This document shows positions 25,831 to 33,891 of a stretch of DNA of 55,168 nt, piece by piece. Origin of the DNA: Hydrogenophaga sp. A37 (GTDB taxonomy: Bacteria; Pseudomonadota; Gammaproteobacteria; Burkholderiales; Burkholderiaceae_C); contig NZ_MUNZ01000084.1 in the NCBI RefSeq assembly GCF_002001205.1, positions 1 through 55,168 of the forward strand. Direction: 5' to 3'. Each line of letters starts with the position of its first letter. Position 1 is the first letter of the stretch. Position numbers and translations under genes: made by a program. The notes under the pieces were generated by a model that saw nothing but the letters and a program-made list of their open reading frames with translations, made no database searches and had not been told where the DNA came from.

Positions 25831-27033
25831 TCACAGTCCCACGCCACAAGCGTGCGCGCTGGCCCAGGCCCATTGGAAGTTGTAGCCGCCGAGCCAGCCG
25901 GTCACGTCCACCACCTCGCCGATGAAATACAGCCCGGGCTGCTTCGATTCCATGGTCTGGGACGAGAGCTCGCGCGTGTCCACGCCGCCGAGCGTGACCT
26001 CGGCCTTTTTGTAGCCTTCGCTGCCGGTGGGGGTGAGTTCCCAGCGCGAGAGGCGCTCGGCCAGCCGGGCCAGGGCCTTGTCCGAGGCCTCGCTGATGGG
26101 CCGTTGCCACTCCTTGTACTGCGCCACCCAGGCGTCGGCCAGTCGGCTCGGTACCAGCGTGGCCAGTTCGTTGGCGATCAGCTTGCGCGACGTGGCCTTG
26201 GCGCGCGCCAGCGCCGCGGGCAGGTCCACCTCGGGTGCGAGGTTGAGGCGGATCGGTGTGCCTTCGCGCCAATAGCTCGAAATCTGCAGCACCGCCGGGC
26301 CCGAGAGGCCGCGGTGGGTGAACAGCAGGTCTTCGGCGAAGCTCATTCTGTTCTTCTTGTCGCCGGTCTCGATCAGCACGGGCAGCGAAAGGCCAGACAG
26401 ACCCGCATACGGGGCCCAGGCGTCGCCGTCAAAGGTCAGCGGCACCAGGCCGGGGCGGGGTTCGACGGTGCGCAGGCCGAACTGCTTCGCCATGCGGTAA
26501 CCGAAATCGGTGGCGCCGATCTTGGGGATGGACAGGCCGCCCGTGGCGACCACGACCGCCCGGCTTTGCACCGTGCCACGCTCGGTATCGATCAGGTACG
26601 AACCGTCGCCGTCCACCCGCACGGCTTTCACGCCACAAGGCTGCCAGCGCTGCACGCCGCCGGCCTCGCATTCGGCCAGCAGCATCTGGATCAGGTCTTC
26701 GGCGGAGCGGTCGCAGAACAACTGGCCCTTGTGTTTTTCGTGGAAGGCAATGCCGTGCTTCTGCAGCAGGGCGATGAAGTCGGCCGGTGTGTAGCGCGAG
26801 AGCGCCGAGCGGCAGAAGTTGGGGTTCTCGCTGACGAAGTGTTTGTGCGGCTGGCGCACGTCGATGTCGCGGTTGGTGAAGTTGGCCCGGCCGCCGCCCG
26901 AGATGCGGATCTTTTCGGCCACCTTCTCGCTGTGGTCAAGCACCAGCACGCGCAGGCCGCGCTGACCCGCGACGCAGGCACAGAAAAGACCGGCCGCACC
27001 CGCGCCGATGACGATGGCGTCGAAATTTTGCAT
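25831..27033 (-). CDS. YhiN/HI0933-family FAD-dependent oxidoreductase
   Basis: 400 residues from the ATG at 27033 (MQNFDAIVIGAGAAGLFCA). An N-terminal dinucleotide fold binds FAD through GAGAAG; the family-typical RISGGGRANFTNRDI, VVATGGLSIPKIGATDFGY, RHRGLSGPAVLQ-like (here THRGLSGPAVLQIS) and a C-terminal GEVVDVTGWLGGYNFQWAW follow. The family is flavin-dependent and widely conserved, with no established reaction. The stop codon abuts repeat R8. Confidence 0.93.
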   Translation of the reverse strand: MQNFDAIVIGAGAAGLFCACVAGQRGLRVLVLDHSEKVAEKIRISGGGRANFTNRDIDVRQPHKHFVSENPNFCRSALSRYTPADFIALLQKHGIAFHEKHKGQLFCDRSAEDLIQMLLAECEAGGVQRWQPCGVKAVRVDGDGSYLIDTERGTVQSRAVVVATGGLSIPKIGATDFGYRMAKQFGLRTVEPRPGLVPLTFDGDAWAPYAGLSGLSLPVLIETGDKKNRMSFAEDLLFTHRGLSGPAVLQISSYWREGTPIRLNLAPEVDLPAALARAKATSRKLIANELATLVPSRLADAWVAQYKEWQRPISEASDKALARLAERLSRWELTPTGSEGYKKAEVTLGGVDTRELSSQTMESKQPGLYFIGEVVDVTGWLGGYNFQWAWASAHACGVGL

Positions 27034-27096
27034 GGCGCGGAGTGTAGGCGCAGGGACCGGTGAGCGATCCGACTCGAACGAGGTGACCAAGCCCAG

Positions 27097-27177
27097 GGGT
27101 ACCGCGGAACCAGCTTCGCCGGGCCGCAGGTGCCGCCCCCTTGAGGGGGACGTGCGAAGCACGGCGGGGGTGTCTCC
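27097..27177. repeat. Intergenic GC-rich repeat R9 (subfamily B)
   Basis: AACCAGCTTCGCCGGG, AGGTGCCGCCCCCTTGAGGGGG, then ACGTGCGAAGCACGGCGGGGG, and a few bases later the TTA stop (27178-27180) of the next gene. Last copy seen in the window. Confidence 0.75.
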
Positions 27178-27858
27178 TTATCTTCTGCTGCGTTCCGCCA
27201 GCACCGCCGCCTTGCGCGTGAGCCGGTCGATTTCGCCGGTGATGTCCGACAGCACGTTGGCCACCACGGCGAATTCGCGGCCATGTTGCCCGGCCCTCGC
27301 GGCCATGACTTGTGCGTTGAAGCTCACCACCTTGGCTTCCTTGGCCACGCTCTGGATGTCGTCCACGATGCCCACCAGTTCTTTCATCAGGGCGTCCGAA
27401 TGGGCTTTGGCGACTTCATCGAACGCAGTGGTTGCGGTGTTGAGGGCTTCGAGGATGCGATCGGTGTGACCGACCAGCTCGGCCGTGGTGGCCGAGACGC
27501 GCGGGCTGTGCGCCTCGATCTGGTCGAGCGCGTTGCGCATGAGCTGCATGAAAGCCTGCACGACCGGGCCGACCCCACGCGGGCCCTGGTAGGTTTCGGT
27601 GATCTTGCGGGCGCTGGTGGGTTCGAGCTGTTCGATGGTGGCCAGCAGGTGCTGCTGACTTTCGGTGAACATGCGCAGGCTGCGTTGGGCGGCGCGTTGC
27701 CATTCGGCGTCACCGCTGGCGGCCAGCACGGTCTGCAGGATCATGCGCTGCGAGAGCATGCGCTGGCGTGCGGCGAGGTTGACCAGCGACAGGCCTGCGA
27801 TGTGGTCCGGCGTGTCCTGGCGCGATGGGGCGGGGCTTCGGTTGCCGAGGGGTGTCAT
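27178..27858 (-). CDS. Soluble PilJ/NIT-like protein with truncated MCP signalling hairpin
   Basis: 226 residues from the ATG at 27858 (MTPLGNRSPAPSRQDTPDH). Residues ~20-100 contain the PilJ-type motif N27-L-A-A-R-Q-R-M-L-S-Q-R-M39, which resembles the P-box of the nitrate sensors NarX/NarQ. The C-terminus (~165-226) has a shortened chemoreceptor tip: VSFNAQVMAARAGQHGREFA followed by VVANVLSDITGEI. No signal peptide, transmembrane helix or methylation helices are seen, so it is cytoplasmic. It lies at the end of the nitrate operon, 110 bp after cobA. A start at 28008 would overlap cobA and add low-quality sequence. Role not established; a soluble nitrate-linked signalling protein is my inference. 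Confidence 0.75.
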   Translation of the reverse strand: MTPLGNRSPAPSRQDTPDHIAGLSLVNLAARQRMLSQRMILQTVLAASGDAEWQRAAQRSLRMFTESQQHLLATIEQLEPTSARKITETYQGPRGVGPVVQAFMQLMRNALDQIEAHSPRVSATTAELVGHTDRILEALNTATTAFDEVAKAHSDALMKELVGIVDDIQSVAKEAKVVSFNAQVMAARAGQHGREFAVVANVLSDITGEIDRLTRKAAVLAERSRR

Positions 27859-27968
27859 GGCCAACACCAAGCAATCACCGGGCCAACGTTGAGCACTTCG
27901 GCGGAACGCTGCGCACCAGCGTGGCGCACGGCTTCGCGCCTTGTTCGACGCTTGAATGCAAAGCCGTA

Positions 27969-28781
27969 TCAGGCGGCGCGGCGTGCTGCGCCGATGGCAG
28001 GTAGACACGCGGCGGCCGCGCCGCGCACGACATCACCCACCACGATCACCGACGGGCTGCCCAGGCCTTCGCGGGCCAGCGTGGCCGTGAGGTCGCCGAG
28101 GGTGCTCAGGGCGTGGCGCTGCTGCGGCAGGCTGGCGTGCTGGATGATGGCCAGCGGCGTGCTGGAGGGCAGGCCGGTCAGCAGGTCGGCCTGGATCTGC
28201 GCGGCGCTGGACACGCCCATGTAAATCACCAGCGTGAGCTTGGCGTCACGCGCGGTGGCGGCCAGGGCCTGCCAGTCGGTGCCGGCGTCACCGGGTTTGG
28301 CGTGGCCGGTGATGAACACCACGCCGTGCGCGTGTTCGCGGTGGGTGAGCGGTGTGCCCAGCGAGGTGAGCCCGGCCAGGCCGGCGGTGATGCCGTTGAG
28401 CACCTGCACCTCGATGCCCTGCTCGCGCAGGTGCTCCACCTCTTCGCCGCCGCGACCAAAGATGAACGGGTCGCCGCCCTTCAAGCGCACGACCACCTCG
28501 CCCTCGCGAGCGGCCATGACCATGAGCTTTTCGATGAAGGCCTGCGGCGTGCTCTTGCAGCCGCCGCGTTTGCCCACGTGCACGATGCGCGCGCTGGCCT
28601 GCGCATGCACCAGCACCGCGTCGCTCACCAGGTCGTCCACCAGCAGCAGGGTGGCCGCAGCGATGGCCCTGGCGGCCTTGATGGTGAGCAGCTCCGGGTC
28701 GCCTGGCCCGGCGCCCACGAGGGTGACGGTGCCGGGATTGAACTGGGTTTGTGAGGTGATGACGGTGGCGGGTGCGTTCAT
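27969..28781 (-). CDS. cobA: Uroporphyrinogen-III C-methyltransferase (SUMT)
   Basis: 270 residues. It methylates uroporphyrinogen III at C2 and C7 to precorrin-2, the precursor of sirohaem, which the nirB-encoded nitrite reductase needs. The fold is the CobA-type: VGAGPGDPELLTIKAARAI at residues 22-40, GKRGGCKS, then GGDPFIFGRGGEE and the PLTHREHAHG segment. It is a single-domain enzyme, not the CysG fusion; the dehydrogenase/chelatase half is not in the window. Its start overlaps the ybiB stop by four bases. Confidence 0.95.
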   Translation of the reverse strand: MNAPATVITSQTQFNPGTVTLVGAGPGDPELLTIKAARAIAAATLLLVDDLVSDAVLVHAQASARIVHVGKRGGCKSTPQAFIEKLMVMAAREGEVVVRLKGGDPFIFGRGGEEVEHLREQGIEVQVLNGITAGLAGLTSLGTPLTHREHAHGVVFITGHAKPGDAGTDWQALAATARDAKLTLVIYMGVSSAAQIQADLLTGLPSSTPLAIIQHASLPQQRHALSTLGDLTATLAREGLGSPSVIVVGDVVRGAAAACLPAIGAARRAA

Positions 28782-29725
28782 GTGGGGCTGACCGCGAGGA
28801 CGCGGTTTGTCTCTGTGGTGGGCTGACGTTGCAACTCTTGCAGGATGTGTGCCACCTGCAGCGCGATCGGCGTGGGCACGGGCTTGCGACCGTGGAGCAC
28901 GTCACGGATGTAGGCGGCGGTGCTGGCCGCGTCCACTTCGCGGGGCAGCTCGGGCAGGCTGGCGAGCGAGCCCGCTTGCGCGGCTTGCAGCAGGTGGCGC
29001 TCGCCGTCGCGGAAGGCGTCCATCTGCGGCGTGCGGCGCGCGTCGGCCACGGGCTCGCCTTCGGTGCCGCGCAGCAGCAGCGCGTGCGCGCCGGTCAGGG
29101 CAAAGGTCTGCGCCATCGACACCGCGTATTCAGGGTGGGTGTAGCTGCCCACGATCAGCGCCGGGCCGTTGCAGGGGTTCATGAGCTTGACCAGGCTGTG
29201 TGCCGGGTTGCGCAAGCCGACGGCGCGGCGCACGTCGAGCAGGCGCTTGAGGCCGGGGCTCAGCACCTCGGTGGGCAGGTAGGCGCAGTCGCCGGCGGCC
29301 AGGGCTTCAACCCGGGTGGCGGCGGGGTGGCCCAGCGCGGCGAACACCGCTTCGCTGGTGACGCGTTTGTCTTCGGTGGCGGTGCCGTGCACCAGCACCG
29401 CCGCACCCTCGCGCGCCAGCAGCAGGGCCAGTAGCGGGGTGAGCACCGGCAGCTTGCGCGCGCCGTTGTAGCTGGGCAGCACCACGGTGGTAAGGCCGCT
29501 GTTGGGCACGCACTTGAGGCGGGCGTGTGTCGCGTCCAGGAAGCCCGCCATCTCTTCGGGCGTTTCGCCCTTGATGCGCATGGCCAGGCAGAAGCCGCCG
29601 ATTTCCAGGTCGGTCACGCTGCCGTCGAGCACCTGGCCCAGCAGGTCCGAAGCCTGGGCGCGCGACAGCGAACGGGCGCCGTCTTTGCCGCGCCCGATCT
29701 CTTTGATGTAGTGGCTGATGCTCAT
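28778..29725 (-). CDS. ybiB: YbiB/TrpD2-like DNA-binding protein (anthranilate phosphoribosyltransferase fold)
   Basis: 315 residues from the ATG at 29725 (MSISHYIKEIGRGKDGARSL). It has the fold of anthranilate phosphoribosyltransferase (TrpD), with the N-terminal helical part GQVLDGSVTDLEIGGFCLAMRIKGE and a region VLVHGTATEDKRVTSEAVF in place of the PRPP loop. The E. coli relative YbiB is a nucleic-acid-binding protein without transferase activity. It overlaps the start of cobA by four bases and lies between nasA and cobA, so it is part of this operon, though its role there is unknown. Confidence 0.85.
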   Translation of the reverse strand: MSISHYIKEIGRGKDGARSLSRAQASDLLGQVLDGSVTDLEIGGFCLAMRIKGETPEEMAGFLDATHARLKCVPNSGLTTVVLPSYNGARKLPVLTPLLALLLAREGAAVLVHGTATEDKRVTSEAVFAALGHPAATRVEALAAGDCAYLPTEVLSPGLKRLLDVRRAVGLRNPAHSLVKLMNPCNGPALIVGSYTHPEYAVSMAQTFALTGAHALLLRGTEGEPVADARRTPQMDAFRDGERHLLQAAQAGSLASLPELPREVDAASTAAYIRDVLHGRKPVPTPIALQVAHILQELQRQPTTETNRVLAVSPT

Positions 29726-29778
29726 GGGCGCGATTGTCCGGCAAGACACATGACTTCGGGTGATATGGCCACTGCGCC

Positions 29779-32568
29779 TCAGGCGATCTGCAGCGGATGC
29801 CCGATGGCCGGGTGGGCGCGCACCAGGCGCCGCAGTTCGGGGATGCAGGAACCGCAGTTCGTGCCGCATTTCAGGCCGGCTTGCAGTGCGGCCAGGCGCT
29901 GGTCGTCGCTGCCGTGGTTGGACTTCAACTGCGCGCCGATGTCGTCTTCGCTCACGTTGAAACAGGTGCACACCTGCTTGCCCTTGGCCACCACCGCCAC
30001 CGGCGCCTTGGCGCCGGGCATCAGCAGCAAGCGGCCGTAGGCTTCGGCCGGCAGCTCGTCTTGCAGCAGCGGCTTGATCCAGGCCTCGGCGCGCACGTCG
30101 CCCGCGAGCACGAAGCCTTCAAGCCGGGTGGCGCCTTCGGTGCGCAGCAGGCGCGCGGTGCGGCGCTGGCCCAGGCGTTTGTCCACATAACGCAGTGCGT
30201 CGGTGCCGCCCAGACCGAGCAGCGCCTCGATGCGCTCGACCGTGGCCACATCGGGTGCTTCGTGCGCCGCAGCGCGGAACAGCACGCCGGTGCGCTCGCG
30301 ACCAAAGGGCACGCAGGAAGCGAACTCGAACGAGGGCATGAGCGCACGCAGCTCGGCCTGCGCGGCCAGCGCGCGGTCGGCCGGCAGCCAGGCCACGGCC
30401 AGCAGGTTCCAAGGCAGCTCGGCCTTGAGGATCTTGACCGCCGCGTGCTTGAGCTCGGGCTGTTTGGAGGTGGGGCAGTAGGCCGAGGTGGTGAGCGCGT
30501 TCACGCCCGCCAGCGGCTCGCCCATGCTGCTGCGACCACTCAGGTATTCCGCGCCCCAGTGCATGGCGATGAAGGCCTGCGACAGGCCGATTTCTTTGCT
30601 GGCCTGCACCGGCAGCACGATGGAGCCTCGCTTGCTGGTCACATGCACCAGGTCGCCTTCGGTGAGGCCGCGGCGCTCCATGTCTTGTGGGTGCATCTGC
30701 ACCGCGGGCTCGGCCACGTGGCCGAACAGGCGGCCGAGCGTGCCGGTGCGTGTCATGCCGTGCCACTGGTCGCGCAGGCGGCCGGTGGTGAGCGAGAACG
30801 GGTAGCGCGATTCGCGCGGCTCGGCCAGCGGGCGAAAGGGCATGGCCGCAAAGCGTGCCTTGCCGTCGGTGGTGGGGAACACGCCGTCGGCGTAGAGCCG
30901 CACCTTGCCTTGTGTCTCGCCTTCGCGCAGCGGCCATTGTTGCGGGCCTTGCGCGTCCAGCATCTCGTAGGAGAGACCGGTGATGTCGAGGTCGCGGCCA
31001 CGGGTGGACTCGCGGTGTTCGAGCCAGATGGACTCGGCGTCGGGGTAGGGGAACAGCGTGGGCTGGCCGGGGCGCAGCGTGGCTTCGAGCCGCTGCGCGA
31101 AGTCCACCACGGTGCGCCAGTCGTGCCGGGCTTCACCGGGCGCGGGGATGGCGGCGCGCACGCGGCTGATGCGGCGCTCGCTGTTGGTGACGGTGCCTTC
31201 CTTTTCGCCCCAGGTGGTGGCGGGCAGTAGCAGGTCGGCCCAGTCGCAGGTGGCGGCGGTCGCGTAGGCCTCCTGCACCACCACGAACTCGGCGCGTTCC
31301 AGCGCGCGGCGCACGGTGGCCTGGTCGGGCATGGACTGCGCCGGGTTGGTGCAGGCGATCCACAGCGCCTTGATCTCGCCGTCGGCCGCGGCCTCGAACA
31401 TCTCCACCGCCGTCTTGCCGGGTTTCGAGGGCACGTCGGCCACGCCCCAGAGCGCGGCCACTTCGGCGCGGTGCGTGGGGTTGGCCATGTCGCGGTGCGC
31501 GCTCAGCAGGTTGGCCAGGCCACCCACTTCGCGCCCGCCCATGGCGTTGGGCTGGCCGGTCAGGCTGAACGGGCCCGCGCCGGGTTTGCCGATCTGGCCG
31601 GTGGCCAGGTGCAGGTTGATGAGCGTGGCGTTTTTCGCGGTGCCGCTGCTGCTCTGGTTCAGGCCCTGGCAGTAGAGGCTGAGCGTGGCGGGCGAGGTGG
31701 CGAACCACTTTGCGGCGGTGAACAGGTCGGCCTTGGGCACACCACACACCTGCGCCACCTGCTCGGGCGTGCACTCGCGCACCAGCGCCTTGAGTTCGTC
31801 GAAGCCGGTGGTGTGGGCGGCGATGTAGTCGGCCTTGATCCAGCCTTCCCACAACATGATGTGCAACAGGCCGTGGAACAGCATCACGTCGCTGCCGGGC
31901 TGAATGGGCAGGAACAGGTCGGCCAATTCGGCGGTGTCGGTGCGGCGCGGGTCGGCCACGATCACCTTCATGCCCGGGTTCTGCTTGCGCGCTTCCTCGA
32001 TGCGGCGGAACAGCACCGGGTGGGCGTAGGCCGCGTTGCTGCCGACGATGAACAGGCACTGCGTGTGGTTCACATCGTCGTAGCACGCGGGCGGCGCGTC
32101 GGCGCCCAGCGTGGCCTTGTAGCCCGCCACCGCGCTGCTCATGCACAGGCGCGAGTTGGTGTCGACGTTGTTGGTGCCGATCAGGCCTTTGGCCAGCTTG
32201 TTGAAGACGTAGTAGTCCTCGGTCAGCAGCTGGCCGCTGATGTAGAAGCCCACGGCGCCGGGGCCGTGTGTGGTGATGGTTTGGGCGAAGCGGTCGGTGG
32301 CCAGCTCCAGCGCCGCGTCCCAACCCAGCGGTGTGGGCGCGGCTTTCCGCGTCAGGCGCTGCAGCGGCTGCAACAAGCGGGTCTGGCGCGTCAGCTCCGG
32401 CGTGGCCGTGAGGTGCAGTGTCGTGCCCTTGGTGCAGAGCTTGCCGAAGTTGGCCGGGTGGTCCGGGTCACCGCGCACGCCGGTGATCTGCTGGCCCTCG
32501 GTTTCGATGAGCACGCCGCAGCCGACGCCGCAGTAGGGGCATGTTGATCGGGTGACAGAGGGTTCCAT
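29779..32568 (-). CDS. nasA: Assimilatory nitrate reductase catalytic subunit
   Basis: 929 residues from the ATG at 32568 (MEPSVTRSTCPYCGVGCG). Reduces nitrate to nitrite in the cytoplasm with a bis-MGD molybdenum centre. The N-terminal [4Fe-4S] ligands are C10, C13, C17 and C45. The Mo/MGD domains follow, with LCMSSAVAGYKATLGADAPP, and the dinucleotide-binding C-terminal half has LTTGRLRDQWHGMTRTG. A BFD-type [2Fe-2S] domain closes the protein at ~870-925 (CTCFNVSE, then CGTNCGSCIPEL), which marks the NasA/NasC type taking electrons from a flavoprotein or ferredoxin. Eight bases downstream of nirD. Confidence 0.96.
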   Translation of the reverse strand: MEPSVTRSTCPYCGVGCGVLIETEGQQITGVRGDPDHPANFGKLCTKGTTLHLTATPELTRQTRLLQPLQRLTRKAAPTPLGWDAALELATDRFAQTITTHGPGAVGFYISGQLLTEDYYVFNKLAKGLIGTNNVDTNSRLCMSSAVAGYKATLGADAPPACYDDVNHTQCLFIVGSNAAYAHPVLFRRIEEARKQNPGMKVIVADPRRTDTAELADLFLPIQPGSDVMLFHGLLHIMLWEGWIKADYIAAHTTGFDELKALVRECTPEQVAQVCGVPKADLFTAAKWFATSPATLSLYCQGLNQSSSGTAKNATLINLHLATGQIGKPGAGPFSLTGQPNAMGGREVGGLANLLSAHRDMANPTHRAEVAALWGVADVPSKPGKTAVEMFEAAADGEIKALWIACTNPAQSMPDQATVRRALERAEFVVVQEAYATAATCDWADLLLPATTWGEKEGTVTNSERRISRVRAAIPAPGEARHDWRTVVDFAQRLEATLRPGQPTLFPYPDAESIWLEHRESTRGRDLDITGLSYEMLDAQGPQQWPLREGETQGKVRLYADGVFPTTDGKARFAAMPFRPLAEPRESRYPFSLTTGRLRDQWHGMTRTGTLGRLFGHVAEPAVQMHPQDMERRGLTEGDLVHVTSKRGSIVLPVQASKEIGLSQAFIAMHWGAEYLSGRSSMGEPLAGVNALTTSAYCPTSKQPELKHAAVKILKAELPWNLLAVAWLPADRALAAQAELRALMPSFEFASCVPFGRERTGVLFRAAAHEAPDVATVERIEALLGLGGTDALRYVDKRLGQRRTARLLRTEGATRLEGFVLAGDVRAEAWIKPLLQDELPAEAYGRLLLMPGAKAPVAVVAKGKQVCTCFNVSEDDIGAQLKSNHGSDDQRLAALQAGLKCGTNCGSCIPELRRLVRAHPAIGHPLQIA

Positions 32569-32576
32569 GGTGGTTC

Positions 32577-32960
32577 TCAGGCGCAGGTGGTGCGACGGGC
32601 CGGACCGGCGATGGGGCGGGTTTGATCGGTGGCCTGGGTGGCCAGTTCGTTCGCGTCCAGGAACACCTGCCCGTCCTCCACCTTCACGGTGAATTTCGGC
32701 GTGCAGCCTTCGTCGGGCGCGGCGGCCTGGCCGGTGCACAGGCCAATCGTCCAGTTGTGCAGCGGGCAGGCCACACTGGTGCCGAACACGATGCCTTGCG
32801 ACAGCGGGCCGCCTTTGTGCGGGCAGCGGTCGAGCAGGGCAAACACCTCGTCTTTGTCGTTGCGGAACACGGCGACATCGAGGCCCTGGTCGCGCGCCAC
32901 GCGGCGTGAACCGAGCACGGGGATGTCTTCAACGCGGCAGATGGCTTTCCATGGGTTCAT
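32577..32960 (-). CDS. nirD: Nitrite reductase small subunit NirD
   Basis: 127 residues. A Rieske-type fold whose [2Fe-2S] ligands are intact: C46-P-H48 (CPHKGGPLSQG) and C65-P-L-H68 (CPLHNW). NirD is the small partner of NirB in the cytosolic NADH-nitrite reductase; many NirD proteins have lost these ligands, this one has kept them. A 10-bp gap separates it from the PilJ-type gene upstream and 8 bp from nasA downstream, so it is translated within one operon. Confidence 0.93.
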   Translation of the reverse strand: MNPWKAICRVEDIPVLGSRRVARDQGLDVAVFRNDKDEVFALLDRCPHKGGPLSQGIVFGTSVACPLHNWTIGLCTGQAAAPDEGCTPKFTVKVEDGQVFLDANELATQATDQTRPIAGPARRTTCA

Positions 32961-32970
32961 GTCAGGGTCC

Positions 32971-33768
32971 TCAGGTTTTGATGGCGGCGAACAGACCGGT
33001 CACCCGGTCCATCACGCTCAGCAGGTTTTCACTCGTCACGAACACGTCGGACAAAGGTTTGGGGGACGCTCCAGCGCTCTGCATGCGCTGCAGGGCCTGG
33101 TCGAAGAAGAACCACTGGCCGTCGGCCAGCTTCAGTTCGTCGCGGATGCGGTCGGTTGCCTCGGGGGCGTTGCGCAGCAGGTCCATGGCACTCAAGAACT
33201 CGGTGCGGGCCTTGCCGATCTCGGTGGCCGCGGTCGATGCATCGACCGGCAGCGTGGCGGCGAAGTAGAACTTGGCCATGCGCTGCGAGAGCATGCGCTG
33301 GCGGCCGGCCAAGTTGACCAGCTTGCCCACCGGGCGGCCCGAGGCGGCTTCGTATTGCACCGTGCCCTGGTGCGCCAGCGCCAGCACGCGGGCATCGGCC
33401 TGCAGCACGGCGGCCGCGCCTGGCTTGCCCGGCGCCACGCCCACGAGCGCGGTCTTGTAGTCGCTCCATGCGCCTTCGAGCTTCACGTAGGTGTCGCGGA
33501 TGTCGTTCGATGGTGCGTAGGCCTTGAGCTCCACGAGCTGGCGGTCGAACAGGGCCATCGACTTGTCGAGCACCACCTGTGCGGTGGCGCTTTCGGTCTT
33601 GTGCACCAGCGCCAGCCAGGCCTTGCCCATGCGCTGGCTCAGCATGCGCTGGCGGCCTGCCTTGTTGATGGCATCCCCCAGGTCATTGACCTGGGCATGC
33701 ACACTCAGCAGGGGTAGACCCACTGCGGCAACGATCAGCGTACGACGGTTCAACAGATTGGTTTTCAT
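32971..33768 (-). CDS. Exported PilJ/NIT-like protein with two RQRMLSQRM motifs
   Basis: 265 residues from the ATG at 33768. The N-terminus MKTNLLNRRTLIVAAV is a signal peptide with an Arg-Arg pair, predicted cleaved after VHA at residue 25; the rest is soluble and helical, so it is periplasmic. It carries the same motif twice, A37-G-R-Q-R-M-L-S-Q-R-M47 and A154-G-R-Q-R-M-L-S-Q-R-M164, about 117 residues apart, suggesting an internal duplication. The motif belongs to the type IV pili methyl-accepting transducer N-terminal family and resembles the NarX/NarQ P-box. It sits between nirB and nirD, which are usually adjacent. No kinase or other output domain is present. Confidence 0.8.
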   Translation of the reverse strand: MKTNLLNRRTLIVAAVGLPLLSVHAQVNDLGDAINKAGRQRMLSQRMGKAWLALVHKTESATAQVVLDKSMALFDRQLVELKAYAPSNDIRDTYVKLEGAWSDYKTALVGVAPGKPGAAAVLQADARVLALAHQGTVQYEAASGRPVGKLVNLAGRQRMLSQRMAKFYFAATLPVDASTAATEIGKARTEFLSAMDLLRNAPEATDRIRDELKLADGQWFFFDQALQRMQSAGASPKPLSDVFVTSENLLSVMDRVTGLFAAIKT

Positions 33769-33870
33769 GATGCAGCTTTCAAAAAAAGACGCCAGTGTCC
33801 TGAATAGCGCCATTCTCAAAAATGCAGTAGTTGAAGAATTTCATGGATTGCCGTAGTCAGTGCTCACAGA

Positions 33871-33884
33871 TTGATGTACATCAA
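33871..33884. promoter_or_regulatory. Perfect FNR/Anr/Dnr-type box
   Basis: TTGATGTACATCAA is an exact match to the palindromic consensus TTGAT-N4-ATCAA of FNR/CRP-family oxygen or nitric-oxide regulators. It lies between the nirB stop and the next gene, centred about 109 bp upstream of that start, so it could control the PilJ-type gene, nirD, nasA, ybiB and cobA separately from nirB. Confidence 0.7.
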
Positions 33885-33891
33885 TCTCTGC

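Noticed and set aside
27859..28008. Longer start for the PilJ/MCP-like protein at 28008.
   Set aside because: It would overlap cobA and add an Arg/Cys-rich segment with no family resemblance.
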